This document shows, in pieces, positions 37,186 to 45,235 of a stretch of DNA of 64,000 nucleotides; position 1 is the first letter of the stretch, and the number at the start of each line of letters is the position of its first letter. Origin of the DNA: JAMXLO01 sp963791495 (GTDB taxonomy: Bacteria; Pseudomonadota; Alphaproteobacteria; Acetobacterales; Acetobacteraceae); NCBI GenBank assembly GCA_963791495.1, contig CAWBST010000010.1, positions 124,001 to 188,000 of the forward strand. The letters run 5' to 3'. Below the pieces are notes generated by a model. That model was not told the DNA's origin. It saw only the letters and a list, made by a program, of their open reading frames with translations, and did no database searches. The translations under genes and the position numbers were made by a program.

Positions 37186-37737
37186 TCAGCGTGTGCCGGG
37201 CGAGCGCTGGATGATGTTGCCGCCGCCGGTGACCAGGTTGAGTGCACCGCCTGGGCCGGTTCCGGCGATCTGCTGCTGGGCGATCGGTCCGGGGCCGTTG
37301 GCGCTCTGCTGCTGCACGAGATTGTCGTTGCCGACGGTGACGGCGAGCGGGCCTTGATTGTTGATGACGATCGGCCGGCTGCGGTGATGGCGATGACCGG
37401 ACGGCAGACCAAAGCCGCCGCCGCTGTCGTCGGACGACGGCGCGGGCTGGCGGCTGGCGGCGAGGGGCTGGCCGAACGAGAAGCCGGCGAGCAGGCCCGG
37501 ATCGCCGCGCAGCCGCGAGATCATGCTCTGGTGCTGCGCCTGGCGGTCGGTGGGCGACATCGCGCCCTGCAGATCGGCCGCGGTGATCAGGGCCTGCGGG
37601 CTGGGCAGCGGGCGGGCCAGCCCAACCGGGCCGCCCTTCGCCTCCGGCGCGATGCGCAGTCCGCCTGACTCTTGCGCCGTAGCCGGCAGGGCCAGTGCGA
37701 GCAGGGCACTCGCGATCAGCGTTGCACGGATGTGCAT
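37186..37737 (-). CDS. Small secreted protein with Asn/Gln-rich curlin-like end
   Basis: 183 residues from the ATG at 37737 (leader CCAGGGAGC), 36 codons shorter than the open frame. Signal peptide MHIRATLIASALLALALPAT-AQ. The C-terminal third is rich in Asn/Gln/Gly with curlin-like spacing: VGNDNLVQQQSANG, IAQQQIAGTG, VTGGGNIIQRSPG. Not recognised as a named family. Same strand and style as the next three small secreted genes. Surface-fibre subunit is possible (inference). Confidence 0.7.
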   Translation of the reverse strand: MHIRATLIASALLALALPATAQESGGLRIAPEAKGGPVGLARPLPSPQALITAADLQGAMSPTDRQAQHQSMISRLRGDPGLLAGFSFGQPLAASRQPAPSSDDSGGGFGLPSGHRHHRSRPIVINNQGPLAVTVGNDNLVQQQSANGPGPIAQQQIAGTGPGGALNLVTGGGNIIQRSPGTR

Positions 37738-37828
37738 AGCGTTGCTCCCTGGATCAGCGGTGGCTGGACGAATTGGGGCGGGCGGGATGCGGCATCGCAT
37801 CGGGGTCGTCGGTCGCATCGTCGCGGCG

Positions 37829-38056
37829 CTATCGTCCGCTGTCATCGTCCATCGCGGCGCCGCCGAACGACTGCATCACGTCGTGGCTGGCGTTGCTGCA
37901 GACAGTGTGGCCGTTCACGCTCTGGCAGCTCACCGCGCCCGATCCGGCGCAGTTCAGGTTGCCGTTGAGGCTGGTGCAGCGCAGCGTGCCGGCGAACACC
38001 GGCGCGCAGGCGAACAGGGCGGCTGCGATGGCGAGGCTGCGGGGAAATCGCGGCAT
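37829..38056 (-). CDS. Small Cys-containing secreted protein
   Basis: 75 residues from the ATG at 38056, with a CCAGGGAGC ribosome site like its downstream neighbour. Signal peptide MPRFPRSLAIAAALFACAPV-FA, then a mature part of about 52 residues with four Cys (RCTSLNGNLNCAGSGAVSCQ...VCSN), probably two disulfides. The product is too short to assign. It lies 32 bases after the upstream repeat protein gene. Confidence 0.65.
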   Translation of the reverse strand: MPRFPRSLAIAAALFACAPVFAGTLRCTSLNGNLNCAGSGAVSCQSVNGHTVCSNASHDVMQSFGGAAMDDDSGR

Positions 38057-38088
38057 GGCGGCGCTCCCTGGGGAAAGAGGTGGTCGGC

Positions 38089-38532
38089 CTAATGGCCGAC
38101 CTGGTTGAGGATACGCTGTGTGGCGGTGGATCGGGCGCCCACCGCGGCATTGAAGCCGTGGCTGAAGGTGTTGGTGGCGAGCGCACCGCGTGGCCCCTGC
38201 GCGTCGATCGTCTGACCCGCCTGGGAGCCGCGGCCGAGAGCAAGATTGAACCCGGCCGCGACCTGCGTGCTGACCAGCGGCCGGCAGCCGTTGCTGCCGG
38301 ACTGCGGGTTCACCGTGCCCAACCGCTGCTGTGACACACTGCCGGCGCCGAACGCTCGGTTCACACCGATCGTTGCGGACGTCGCGGACAGCGGGCACCC
38401 ACGGTTGGCCTCGATGGTATCGAGTGTCGCAGCCGGACCGTGCAGTGAAAGTCCACCGCGCTCCTGGGCCATGGCGGGCCATGCCGCCACGGCAGCGAGC
38501 GCGGCAAGGGCTAGGCTAGTGGCGCGAAACAT
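38089..38532 (-). CDS. Secreted protein with curlin-like repeats
   Basis: 147 residues with signal peptide MFRATSLALAALAAVAAWPA-MA. Three imperfect units of about 18 residues share G-x-N-x-A-x-G-x-x-S-x-x-x-Q: GVNRAFGAGSVSQQ, GFNLALGRGSQAGQ, GFNAAVGARSTATQ. That spacing resembles curlin (CsgA/CsgB) strands. Two Cys in the mature part. No named family recognised. Confidence 0.7.
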   Translation of the reverse strand: MFRATSLALAALAAVAAWPAMAQERGGLSLHGPAATLDTIEANRGCPLSATSATIGVNRAFGAGSVSQQRLGTVNPQSGSNGCRPLVSTQVAAGFNLALGRGSQAGQTIDAQGPRGALATNTFSHGFNAAVGARSTATQRILNQVGH

Positions 38533-38561
38533 GACGCACTCCCGTTGTCAGAGGAACCAGG

Positions 38562-38585
38562 CCGGCCCCGCGCGTGCGGGGCCGG
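38562..38585 (-). terminator. Strong hairpin between two repeat-protein genes
   Basis: Perfect ten-base stem CCGGCCCCGC / GCGGGGCCGG with a GCGT loop, 13 bases after the stop of the 35-residue repeat gene and 30 bases before the next start. No T-run, so it may be an attenuator or RNA 3'-end stabiliser rather than a full terminator. Confidence 0.55.
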
Positions 38586-38597
38586 GCGGAGTGGTCG

Positions 38598-39197
38598 TCA
38601 CTGTCCTGCGGTGATGACCTGCTGCGAGGCCGAAGAGCCGAAGCCCAGCGCCTTGTTCTGGTTGTGTCCGCCGAACACCAGGTTCTTGCCCCGGCCGGCG
38701 TTGCCGCCGAGGGTGAGGACCTGCTGATCGGCCTCGGAGAACTTGCCGGCCGCAAGGTTGGTGTTGTAGCCGCCGCGGGTCAGCGCCAGGCCGTGCCCGG
38801 AGGCCGTCCCGCCCTGGGTGGTCACCGACTGCAGCGCGGTGCTGCCGAACCCGCGGGCGATGTTGCGGTTGTCGCCGCCAAAGGTCAGCGCGCGGCCACG
38901 GCCCGAGGCGACGCCGCCGACGGTGGTGACGTCCTGACCGGCGAAGCTGTTCTTGCCGAGAGCGATGTTGCGGTTGTCGCCGCCGTTGGTGATGGCGCGG
39001 CCATGGCGTGACGCGATGCCGCCCAGCGTCGTCACGGCCTGGTCGGCCTCGCTGAACCTGCCCTTCGCGACGTTCACGTTGCCGCCGCCGTGGGTGATGG
39101 CGACGCCGCCGGAGACCAGTTGATCGGCCTTCACGGGGACAGACGATACGGCGGCCAGGGCGGCGATGGCGCAACCGGCGAGGATGATGGAACGCAT
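38598..39197 (-). CDS. Secreted protein with five 35-residue curlin-like repeats
   Basis: 199 residues; AAGGAGACC ribosome site. Signal peptide of about 24 residues, then five units at 34-68, 69-103, 104-138, 139-172 and 173-199. Each fits G-G-x-N-x-N-x-A-x-G-x-x-S-x-A-x-Q-x-V-x-T-x-G-G (for example GGDNRNIALGKNSFAGQDVT). Asn, Gln and Gly are phased as in amyloid curlin strands, but the period (35, not 22-23) differs. This suggests a beta-solenoid or amyloid-like fibre subunit. CsgG-like lipoprotein and OmpA genes lie nearby. Function unproven. Confidence 0.75.
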   Translation of the reverse strand: MRSIILAGCAIAALAAVSSVPVKADQLVSGGVAITHGGGNVNVAKGRFSEADQAVTTLGGIASRHGRAITNGGDNRNIALGKNSFAGQDVTTVGGVASGRGRALTFGGDNRNIARGFGSTALQSVTTQGGTASGHGLALTRGGYNTNLAAGKFSEADQQVLTLGGNAGRGKNLVFGGHNQNKALGFGSSASQQVITAGQ

Positions 39198-39309
39198 GAC
39201 TTGGTCTCCTTCGAGGGTGTGACCGGGCCTCCCTTCGAGGCCGGTTGTCGGTGATCGACGGGAAGCAGGCTACCCAGCGAGCACACCCGCCGCTGTGGAC
39301 CGCTCAACA

Positions 39310-39323
39310 CCAAATAAATTTGG
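39310..39323. promoter_or_regulatory. AT-rich palindrome upstream of the repeat protein
   Basis: CCAAAT-AA-ATTTGG is a perfect inverted repeat, in a G+C-rich genome, 113 bases upstream of the 38598-39197 start. It could be an operator or part of a promoter. The rest of 39198-39457 shows nothing else convincing. Confidence 0.35.
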
Positions 39324-39457
39324 CTTCACGAACGCGTTAGAACGCCCGAGATGCTCAAGGACGAGAGCCAGCGCGATATGCCCGGTGGGTGAGGTCCACA
39401 AGTAAATGCGGCATCCTCACCCGGCGCTTCGCGCGCGCGGGCGAGGTGTGTGCCTGC

Positions 39458-40099
39458 CTAGAATGGCAGCTTCACCGGTGCAGCGTTATCTTCCTTGGTC
39501 GAAGGCGTCTCTCTCGCAAGCGGGAGGTATTTGACGTACATGTGGCCGGCTAGAGGCTTGCCCTGTCCGCCTCGGTCGGCAAGCAGCATGAGTGTATTTC
39601 CAATATCCCAGCGCTTGGTATTGACGACGTAATTGCTGACCTGTCCCAACGCCAACATTGGCGAGAGTCGTAAATCCTGCGTCTCCTGCGACGGTGCACC
39701 GAACCTGCCCTCCAATGCAGAATACAGAGGCGCAAAGCGTGGGGTATCGAACGTCACGTCGTATGCGTAAAAGAGCTCATTGATGAACCATAAAGTCGCA
39801 AAATGAACGAAACCCTCTTCACCAAGATCCACGCAACAGGCCCAGGTACAACGTGTGACGCCTGGTGAGTTCTCCCGCTCGCAGCCGAAACCTTCCTGCT
39901 TCTGGTTCTTTAACAGGACGAGCGTCTTGGGATGGATGTCCTCCTCGATGAAGCGGCGCGCATCCTTGACATTCATTTGCCAGGTTACGAGGCCTTTTCG
40001 AAGGAGCAGACCGCGCGGTTCCTCGCTGCCCTCCGCAGCGTAGACAATCAGCGAGATCATCGCGACTGTCAGAAAAGCCCGGCGACATAAGGTCGTCAC
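39458..40099 (-). CDS. Unknown secreted protein
   Basis: 213 residues from GTG at 40099, which has AGGAGG eight bases upstream. A hydrophobic N-terminus (RRAFLTVAMISLIVYAAEGS) suggests a signal peptide. A Cys-rich centre (GFGCERENSPGVTRCTWACC) and a C-terminal charged tail are visible. Not recognised. It directly follows the caspase gene (48-base gap) on the same strand, so may belong to that unit. Confidence 0.7.
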   Translation of the reverse strand: MTTLCRRAFLTVAMISLIVYAAEGSEEPRGLLLRKGLVTWQMNVKDARRFIEEDIHPKTLVLLKNQKQEGFGCERENSPGVTRCTWACCVDLGEEGFVHFATLWFINELFYAYDVTFDTPRFAPLYSALEGRFGAPSQETQDLRLSPMLALGQVSNYVVNTKRWDIGNTLMLLADRGGQGKPLAGHMYVKYLPLARETPSTKEDNAAPVKLPF

Positions 40100-40147
40100 G
40101 GAACATTCCTCCTCGACCGGCGGCGTGCGATTTGCATGTGCGCGGCG

Positions 40148-41575
40148 CTATTTGGTGGTGTTCGGCACCGCAAGAAGCTTGCTGGGGCGATCGATGAGCG
40201 ACTTCCCCCCTGGATATACAAGTGACGTCCCGGAATTCGTGGGTGCGGGATTCGAGGCTGCGGTATTCGCCGGAGACGATGCCAGCATGCCGGCATTGTC
40301 AGACGAGTGACCGAAAGGCTTGAGCACCCAGACCACAGCGATGAGGCTGACAACAACAGCGAGGGACATGAGCGCTGTCCACGCTGTTCGTTTGCTCAGC
40401 GCGAAATTGCCAGAACCCTTCTGACGCTCTGTCAGTGGGTCGCGCGCGCTGAAACCCGGTGCGGGCTGCTCCGTCCAGGACGTGGTCTTTGCCGCCGCCC
40501 CGGTGCCCTCCTCCTGAACGTTGCGTGTGCTCGCGGCAATCGCGTCGCGGCTGGCAGAGCTACGGTCGCCAGATTCCTCCGGCATATTCAGGTAATTATG
40601 GACAGCCTTCAGAAACAAGGGCCGATCCAGGCGCGCCTGGTATAACTCGTCCATCAATCTCTGCGCAGCCGCTGTTCCGCCAACGCGTTCCATGACGGGC
40701 TGATGCAGGCGGCCCAGAAGCTTTGCTGCATCGGCGCCGTGCAGCATCTGCAGCCTGCAAAGCTCGTAGACCTGTTGCTCGATCGCGTCGCGGCGCGCGG
40801 TGAAGGCAAGTCGACCGGTCAGCGCAACGACGGGGTCGCCATAGCCTTTCAAGGTGAAGGACAGCGGTCGCTGGGTTCCTTCGAGCCTCACTTTCTCTTG
40901 GACGAAGCTGCAAAGTTCGGAAAACCGTACCTCACCGTCATCGTCGGTGTCAGCATCACCGTTGCTGATCCCATCGATGATGAACTTGGTCAGAAGACTG
41001 TAGCGATCGTTGTCCTTCTCCTCCGCGGTCTGCGTATCGGTGCTCGCGGTGAGGTAGAAGACACCTTGGCCTCCCAGGCGGTGCACCGCCTGACCGGCCT
41101 GATCGGCGACCTCTCCTTTTGCGGCTCCACGCAGGAAGCTCTGTCCGATGGCACCGCTGAAGCAGCAGTCGAGTATGACAATCCGTGACGCGGCCCGTGA
41201 CTCGCCGACATATTTCTGCACGTCGGCCGCGGCCAGCGCGGTCGGATCGAGTGACTCCGGGTCTGTATCGCTTCCAGCCAGATAGAGACTGCCGTTTTCG
41301 TCCAGCTTGCCGTGGCCGGAGTAGTAGATGATGACCTGGTCCTCCGGTCCGGCTTTCCGCAGGGAGTCGTAGATCGATCGTCGCGCCTCGTTGTGTGGTC
41401 TGTCGATCAGCGCCGTAATCTGATAGCCACCATGGGTTTCCGCCTCGAGGATCTCCTGTAGTCCGCGCACATCGCTGGTCGGGCAGCGCAGCGGCGGCAG
41501 ACGAGGCCGGCTCTCGGGATGTTCTCCAGGGAACGAGCCGTTGCCGATCAGGACAGCATACCGCTTGCCGGGCAT
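40148..41575 (-). CDS. EACC1-associated caspase-family protein with C-terminal membrane helix
   Basis: 475 residues. Metacaspase-like C14 domain: His88 in IIYYSGHGK and Cys138 in VILDCCFSGA, the expected His-Cys pair. A Ca-binding-like acidic stretch DADTDDDGE lies around residue 210. Residues 230-330 are predicted helical with no known domain. One membrane helix follows (about 396-416, TALMSLAVVVSLIAVVWVL), so the caspase domain would face the cytoplasm if the N-terminus is inside. Starts four bases after the EACC1 stop. Caspases linked to EACC1 are proposed effectors in conflict (abortive infection-like) systems. Confidence 0.88.
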   Translation of the reverse strand: MPGKRYAVLIGNGSFPGEHPESRPRLPPLRCPTSDVRGLQEILEAETHGGYQITALIDRPHNEARRSIYDSLRKAGPEDQVIIYYSGHGKLDENGSLYLAGSDTDPESLDPTALAAADVQKYVGESRAASRIVILDCCFSGAIGQSFLRGAAKGEVADQAGQAVHRLGGQGVFYLTASTDTQTAEEKDNDRYSLLTKFIIDGISNGDADTDDDGEVRFSELCSFVQEKVRLEGTQRPLSFTLKGYGDPVVALTGRLAFTARRDAIEQQVYELCRLQMLHGADAAKLLGRLHQPVMERVGGTAAAQRLMDELYQARLDRPLFLKAVHNYLNMPEESGDRSSASRDAIAASTRNVQEEGTGAAAKTTSWTEQPAPGFSARDPLTERQKGSGNFALSKRTAWTALMSLAVVVSLIAVVWVLKPFGHSSDNAGMLASSPANTAASNPAPTNSGTSLVYPGGKSLIDRPSKLLAVPNTTK

Positions 41576-41578
41576 GGC

Positions 41579-41956
41579 CTAATCCTTGAGGAAATCTGCC
41601 AAGAGCTTCCGGGTCAATTCAATCTGTTTGTTGTCGAAGGATTCAGTCTCCAGGCTGACTTTTCTGCCGTCGGCGCGCGCCAGCTCGAAGCGGAGCGTGG
41701 ACTTTCGTGCGAGATAAGCCTTCAGCACCTGCAACAGGGTCACCGCAACGCCGCCTGTCTGGATCAGCGTCAGGACGATTGTGCCGATCGTCACTGCATC
41801 GCCCTTCTGGCCCGGCGCGCCCTCCTCACGGTGCAAGGTGGCTTCGCCTATTCCTTCGGCGCGAAGGCTCCGCGCGAGGTCGCCCGAGATCGCATGAAGC
41901 CGATCTGGATCAAGGTCCGCGCAGTCGAGCGTCAACAGGACAGGGTCGTTTGCCAC
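41579..41956 (-). CDS. EACC1-type effector-associated component
   Basis: 125 residues from a GTG at 41956 preceded by GGGGGGAA. The pattern GTIVLTLIQTGGVAVTLLQ-x-LKAYLARKSTLRFELA, with a short N-terminal alpha/beta part and a C-terminal DGRKVSLETESF strand pair, matches the EACC1 family (Effector-Associated Constant Component 1), described by Kaur, Burroughs, Iyer and Aravind as the invariant partner of varied effectors. Three bases upstream of the caspase gene. A promoter with TTGGAC and TATATC spaced 17 bases lies upstream. EACC1 is best known in actinobacteria and other multicellular lineages. Confidence 0.8.
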   Translation of the reverse strand: MANDPVLLTLDCADLDPDRLHAISGDLARSLRAEGIGEATLHREEGAPGQKGDAVTIGTIVLTLIQTGGVAVTLLQVLKAYLARKSTLRFELARADGRKVSLETESFDNKQIELTRKLLADFLKD

Positions 41957-42011
41957 TGACGGTTCCCCCCGACGGCAACTTTGAGCGTAACGCTGCCGCA
42001 TTCACCCGCAG

Positions 42012-42040
42012 GATATAGCATCGGGCAAACGACCGTCCAA
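42012..42040 (-). promoter_or_regulatory. Sigma-70-type promoter of the EACC1-caspase operon
   Basis: On the minus strand TTGGAC (42040-42035), 17 bases, then TATATC (42017-42012). The start of transcription would be near 42005, about 50 bases upstream of the EACC1 GTG. Spacing is ideal, and -35 and -10 each differ from consensus by one or two bases. Confidence 0.6.
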
Positions 42041-42078
42041 CCTTTGGTTGCGCCGCTCGGGAGCGGGACTCTCTCTGG

Positions 42079-42852
42079 CTACCCCTTGATCCGCCCCATC
42101 GCCGCGCTGAATGCGCCGTGCAGCACTTCGCTGTCGCTGGAATACGCCAGTAGCAGCGCGCCGGCCGCCTTCCACTGCTGCGCCTGTTCATAGCTGGAGC
42201 ACAGCATCGCGCACGTCTTGCCGTGCTTCTTCGCCGCCGCCAGCACGAGGTCGCGCTTCTCGTCAAGCACGCGCGCCTGTTCCGGTGTGCCGAACACCCC
42301 CAGGTCCTGCGCCAGGTCAGCCGGCCCGATCGTCAGCGCGTCGATCCCGTCCATTGCCGCGATCGCATCCAGATCGTTGAACGCGGCAGCCGTCTCGAAC
42401 ATCACCGTCACAAACACCTGCCGGTTGGCAAAGGCGCGCCGCTCTGCCGCGGTGCCGGTCATGTCGTAGTCGGTGCCAGGACTGTGCCCGGCATTGCCGC
42501 GTAGCCCGCGCGGCGCATAGCGCGACGCGGCGACGATCTCGGCGGCATGCGCGGCGTTCTCCACCTGCGGACAGTGCAGGTTCCAGACGCCGCAATCGAG
42601 CAGCCGCGTGATCCACTCGCGATTGGCCTCGGGCGGCCGCACGGCGATGGGAAAGTTCAGCGCGCGCGACAAGAGCGCCATGTTGGCGATGCTCTCCATC
42701 GAGGCCGCGGTGTGCTCCATGTCCACCCGCGCGAAGTCGAGCCCGGCGGACTTCAGCAGAGTCAGGATCGCCGGATTGCGCACGAGGTTCACCCACGTGC
42801 CGATCTGCAGTTCGCCACGCTCGAGGGCGGCGCGCAGTGGATTGGCTTGCAT
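42079..42852 (-). CDS. HpcH/HpaI-family aldolase
   Basis: 257 residues. Class II, metal-dependent aldolase of 2-keto acids. Metal-ligand regions MFETAAAFNDLDA (Glu) and ALTIGPADLAQDLG (Asp) and the substrate Arg in AVRPPEANREW match HpaI (Glu149, Asp175, Arg70). In HpaI these enzymes cleave 4-hydroxy-2-oxoheptanedioate. A second paralogue lies 4 kb away. The exact substrate is unknown. Confidence 0.9.
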   Translation of the reverse strand: MQANPLRAALERGELQIGTWVNLVRNPAILTLLKSAGLDFARVDMEHTAASMESIANMALLSRALNFPIAVRPPEANREWITRLLDCGVWNLHCPQVENAAHAAEIVAASRYAPRGLRGNAGHSPGTDYDMTGTAAERRAFANRQVFVTVMFETAAAFNDLDAIAAMDGIDALTIGPADLAQDLGVFGTPEQARVLDEKRDLVLAAAKKHGKTCAMLCSSYEQAQQWKAAGALLLAYSSDSEVLHGAFSAAMGRIKG

Positions 42853-42971
42853 GTCTCTTTCCCCCAGCGGTTACACCGGGCACCCAGGGCGCCAGGCCCC
42901 GGGTGGTAGACGCGGCAGGGCCGGGGTGTCGCGTATAGGCGCACCGCCCCCGCCGCCGCCGCGTCAGCACA

Positions 42972-43511
42972 TCATTCGGCCGCGGCCACGGCCTCTTTCG
43001 CACGCATCGATGCGATCTTCGCCTGGGCACGCTCACGCCTCTCGTCGAACTTCGCCAGCCGGCGACGCGGATTTGGGTGCACGACGTTGTCGTCCGATCC
43101 CGGGTTCTTCTGCGAACCGGCCCAGCCATGCGCGGCGATGTCGAAGATGATGCCGGACAGGTCGGTGTGCTTCACCTCGTAGCCGTCCGGATTGTTCGGA
43201 TCGCCCATGATCCAGGTGGCGCCCGCGTTCCTCGCAATCTTGCCTTGCTCGACCACGTCATCGACCCAGAAGCCGATGTGATGGATCCCGACAAAGTCCT
43301 TGCCGGTGCCTTGCGCGGCCTCGTCACTCTTGAAGTGCAGGATGGCCAGGTTGACCATCCCGTCGGTCAGGAACACGCCCTCGGCCAGCGGGCCGTCGAG
43401 CTCGGTGACTTCCTGCAGCCCCACGGCCTGCTTGTAGAATTCGGCGGTCTCCCAAGGATCCTCGACGCTCAGCGCGACGTGACGGATCCGGCCTTTGGTC
43501 TGTGCGGTCAT
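42972..43511 (-). CDS. Glyoxalase/bleomycin-resistance (VOC) family protein
   Basis: 179 residues from the ATG at 43511 (leader GGAGGGAG). One VOC fold: HVALSVEDPWETAEFYKQAVGL opens a first beta-alpha-beta unit with a His ligand, and FVGIHHIGFWVDDV opens a second with the second His. Possible metal Glu toward the end of each half. Long C-terminal charged helix with RRRLAKFDERRERAQAK. Dioxygenase, isomerase or lyase activity cannot be told. Between the aldolase and dehydratase genes. Confidence 0.85.
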   Translation of the reverse strand: MTAQTKGRIRHVALSVEDPWETAEFYKQAVGLQEVTELDGPLAEGVFLTDGMVNLAILHFKSDEAAQGTGKDFVGIHHIGFWVDDVVEQGKIARNAGATWIMGDPNNPDGYEVKHTDLSGIIFDIAAHGWAGSQKNPGSDDNVVHPNPRRRLAKFDERRERAQAKIASMRAKEAVAAAE

Positions 43512-43615
43512 GGACAACTCCCTCCTCACTTGCCAACCAGGGTCCCAGCGTAGCGGCAAACTGGGGAGTTACCTAGAGAGGCGGCAGCCCCCAAGCGGCC
43601 GGGCCGATGGGTGGG

Positions 43616-45139
43616 CTACATCGTCGCGCCGAGCACCCAGGGCGCAAACTCTGCGGCGCCGAAGTCGAACTGCTCACTCTTGGTGCGTTCACCGGACGCG
43701 ACGCGCAGCATCAGCTCGAAGATGCGCTGGCCGCACGCCTGCACGCTCTCGTCGCCATCGAGGATGGTACCGCAGTTCACGTCCATGTCGTCTTCCATGC
43801 GCTGATACATCGGCGTGTTGGTCGCCAGCTTGATCGACGGCGCAGGCTTGCAGCCGAACACGCTGCCGCGGCCGGTGGTGAAGCATACAAGGTTGGCGCC
43901 GCCCGCCACCTGACCGGTCGCGGATACCGGGTCGTAGCCCGGCGTGTCCATGAACACGAAGCCCTTCGCCGTGACGGCTTCGGCGTAGTTCACCACATCG
44001 ACCAGGTTGGTGCTGCCGGCCTTCGCCATCGCACCGAGCGACTTCTCCAGGATCGTGGTCAACCCGCCCGCCTTGTTGCCGGGCGAGGGATTGGCGTTCA
44101 TCTCGGCGCCCTCGCGCTTGGTGTAGTCCTCCCACCAGCGCATCAGCGCCACGAGCTTCTCGCCGACCTCGCGCGATACCGCGCGGCGAGTCAGCAGATG
44201 CTCCGCGCCATAGGTCTCCGGCGTCTCCGACAGGATCACCGAGCCGCCGTGCCGCACCAGCAGATCGCTCGCCGCACCCAGCGCAGGATTGGCGGAAACG
44301 CCGGAATAGCCATCCGAACCACCGCATTGCAGCGCGACGCAAAGTTCGCTCGCCGGCACCGGTTCGCGATGCACGTGGTTCGCTTCGGCCAGTACCTCCT
44401 TCACGAACGCGACGCCGGCTTCAACCGTCTTGCGCGTGCCGCCCATCGACTGGATGTCCATGTTGCGAATGCGGTCGGTCAGGCGCTGCTCCTCCATCAA
44501 GCCGCGGATCTGGTTCACCTCGCAGCCCAGGCCCAGCACTACGACATGCGAGAAGTTGGCATGCCGCGCATATCCCGCCAGCGTGCGCCGCAGCACGCGC
44601 AGCGGTTCGCTCTCGGTCATGCCGCAGCCGGTCTTGTGGGTCAGCGCCACCACGCCATCGACGTTGGGGAACTCCGCCAGCGGATCGTCGCCGGTGAACG
44701 GATTGCGCCGGAACACATCGGCGATGAGGCCCGCGACATGCGCGGAGCAGTTCACGCTGGTCAGGATGCCGATGTAGTTGCGCGTCGCCACGCGCCCGTC
44801 GGGGCGGCGGATGCCATCGAACGTCATCGGCGTATTGGCATAGTCCGTCGGCTTCGCATCGACGGCGTAACCATAGTCCTTGGCGAAGTCGCCCATCCCG
44901 CAGTTCTGCACATGCACGTGCTGACCGGGCGCGATCGCATCCGCAGCGAAGCCGATGATCTGGCCATAGCGCCGCACCGGCTCGCCCGCGGCGATGGGTC
45001 GCACGGCGACCTTGTGCCCCGCCGGGATGCGTTCCGACGCCGCAACGCCGTCCGCGACGGGAGTCCCAGGCAGCAGCGTCGCACGCGCGATCACCACGCC
45101 GTCGTTCGGATGCAGCCGGATCACCGGGGGTGGGGCCAT
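43616..45139 (-). CDS. UxaA/GarD-family sugar-acid dehydratase
   Basis: 507 residues. N-terminal SAF-like domain (about 1-95), linked to the C-terminal UxaA core: RNYIGILTSVNCSAH, THKTGCGMTES, VLGLGCEVNQI, ALQCGGSDGYSGVSANPAL, ETYGAEHLLTRR. The conserved Cys residues in NCS, GCG and CGG are probable iron ligands. This family includes altronate and galactarate dehydratases; neighbouring HpcH/HpaI aldolases fit degradation of hexarates to keto acids. Precise substrate inferred only. Confidence 0.9.
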   Translation of the reverse strand: MAPPPVIRLHPNDGVVIARATLLPGTPVADGVAASERIPAGHKVAVRPIAAGEPVRRYGQIIGFAADAIAPGQHVHVQNCGMGDFAKDYGYAVDAKPTDYANTPMTFDGIRRPDGRVATRNYIGILTSVNCSAHVAGLIADVFRRNPFTGDDPLAEFPNVDGVVALTHKTGCGMTESEPLRVLRRTLAGYARHANFSHVVVLGLGCEVNQIRGLMEEQRLTDRIRNMDIQSMGGTRKTVEAGVAFVKEVLAEANHVHREPVPASELCVALQCGGSDGYSGVSANPALGAASDLLVRHGGSVILSETPETYGAEHLLTRRAVSREVGEKLVALMRWWEDYTKREGAEMNANPSPGNKAGGLTTILEKSLGAMAKAGSTNLVDVVNYAEAVTAKGFVFMDTPGYDPVSATGQVAGGANLVCFTTGRGSVFGCKPAPSIKLATNTPMYQRMEDDMDVNCGTILDGDESVQACGQRIFELMLRVASGERTKSEQFDFGAAEFAPWVLGATM

Positions 45140-45235
45140 GGTTCGATCTCCTGCTGCCTGACACGATAGGCTAGTCTAGCGCAGCGCGCGGCTCAGTCGC
45201 AGAGGGTCCGCCGTTACACGAGAAGGGAGCAATGC

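Noticed and set aside
38598..39197. Regular repeats considered as CRISPR or tandem DNA repeats
   Set aside because: The period is 105 bases, the units vary in DNA, and conservation is at the protein level in one open frame with a signal peptide and ribosome site.
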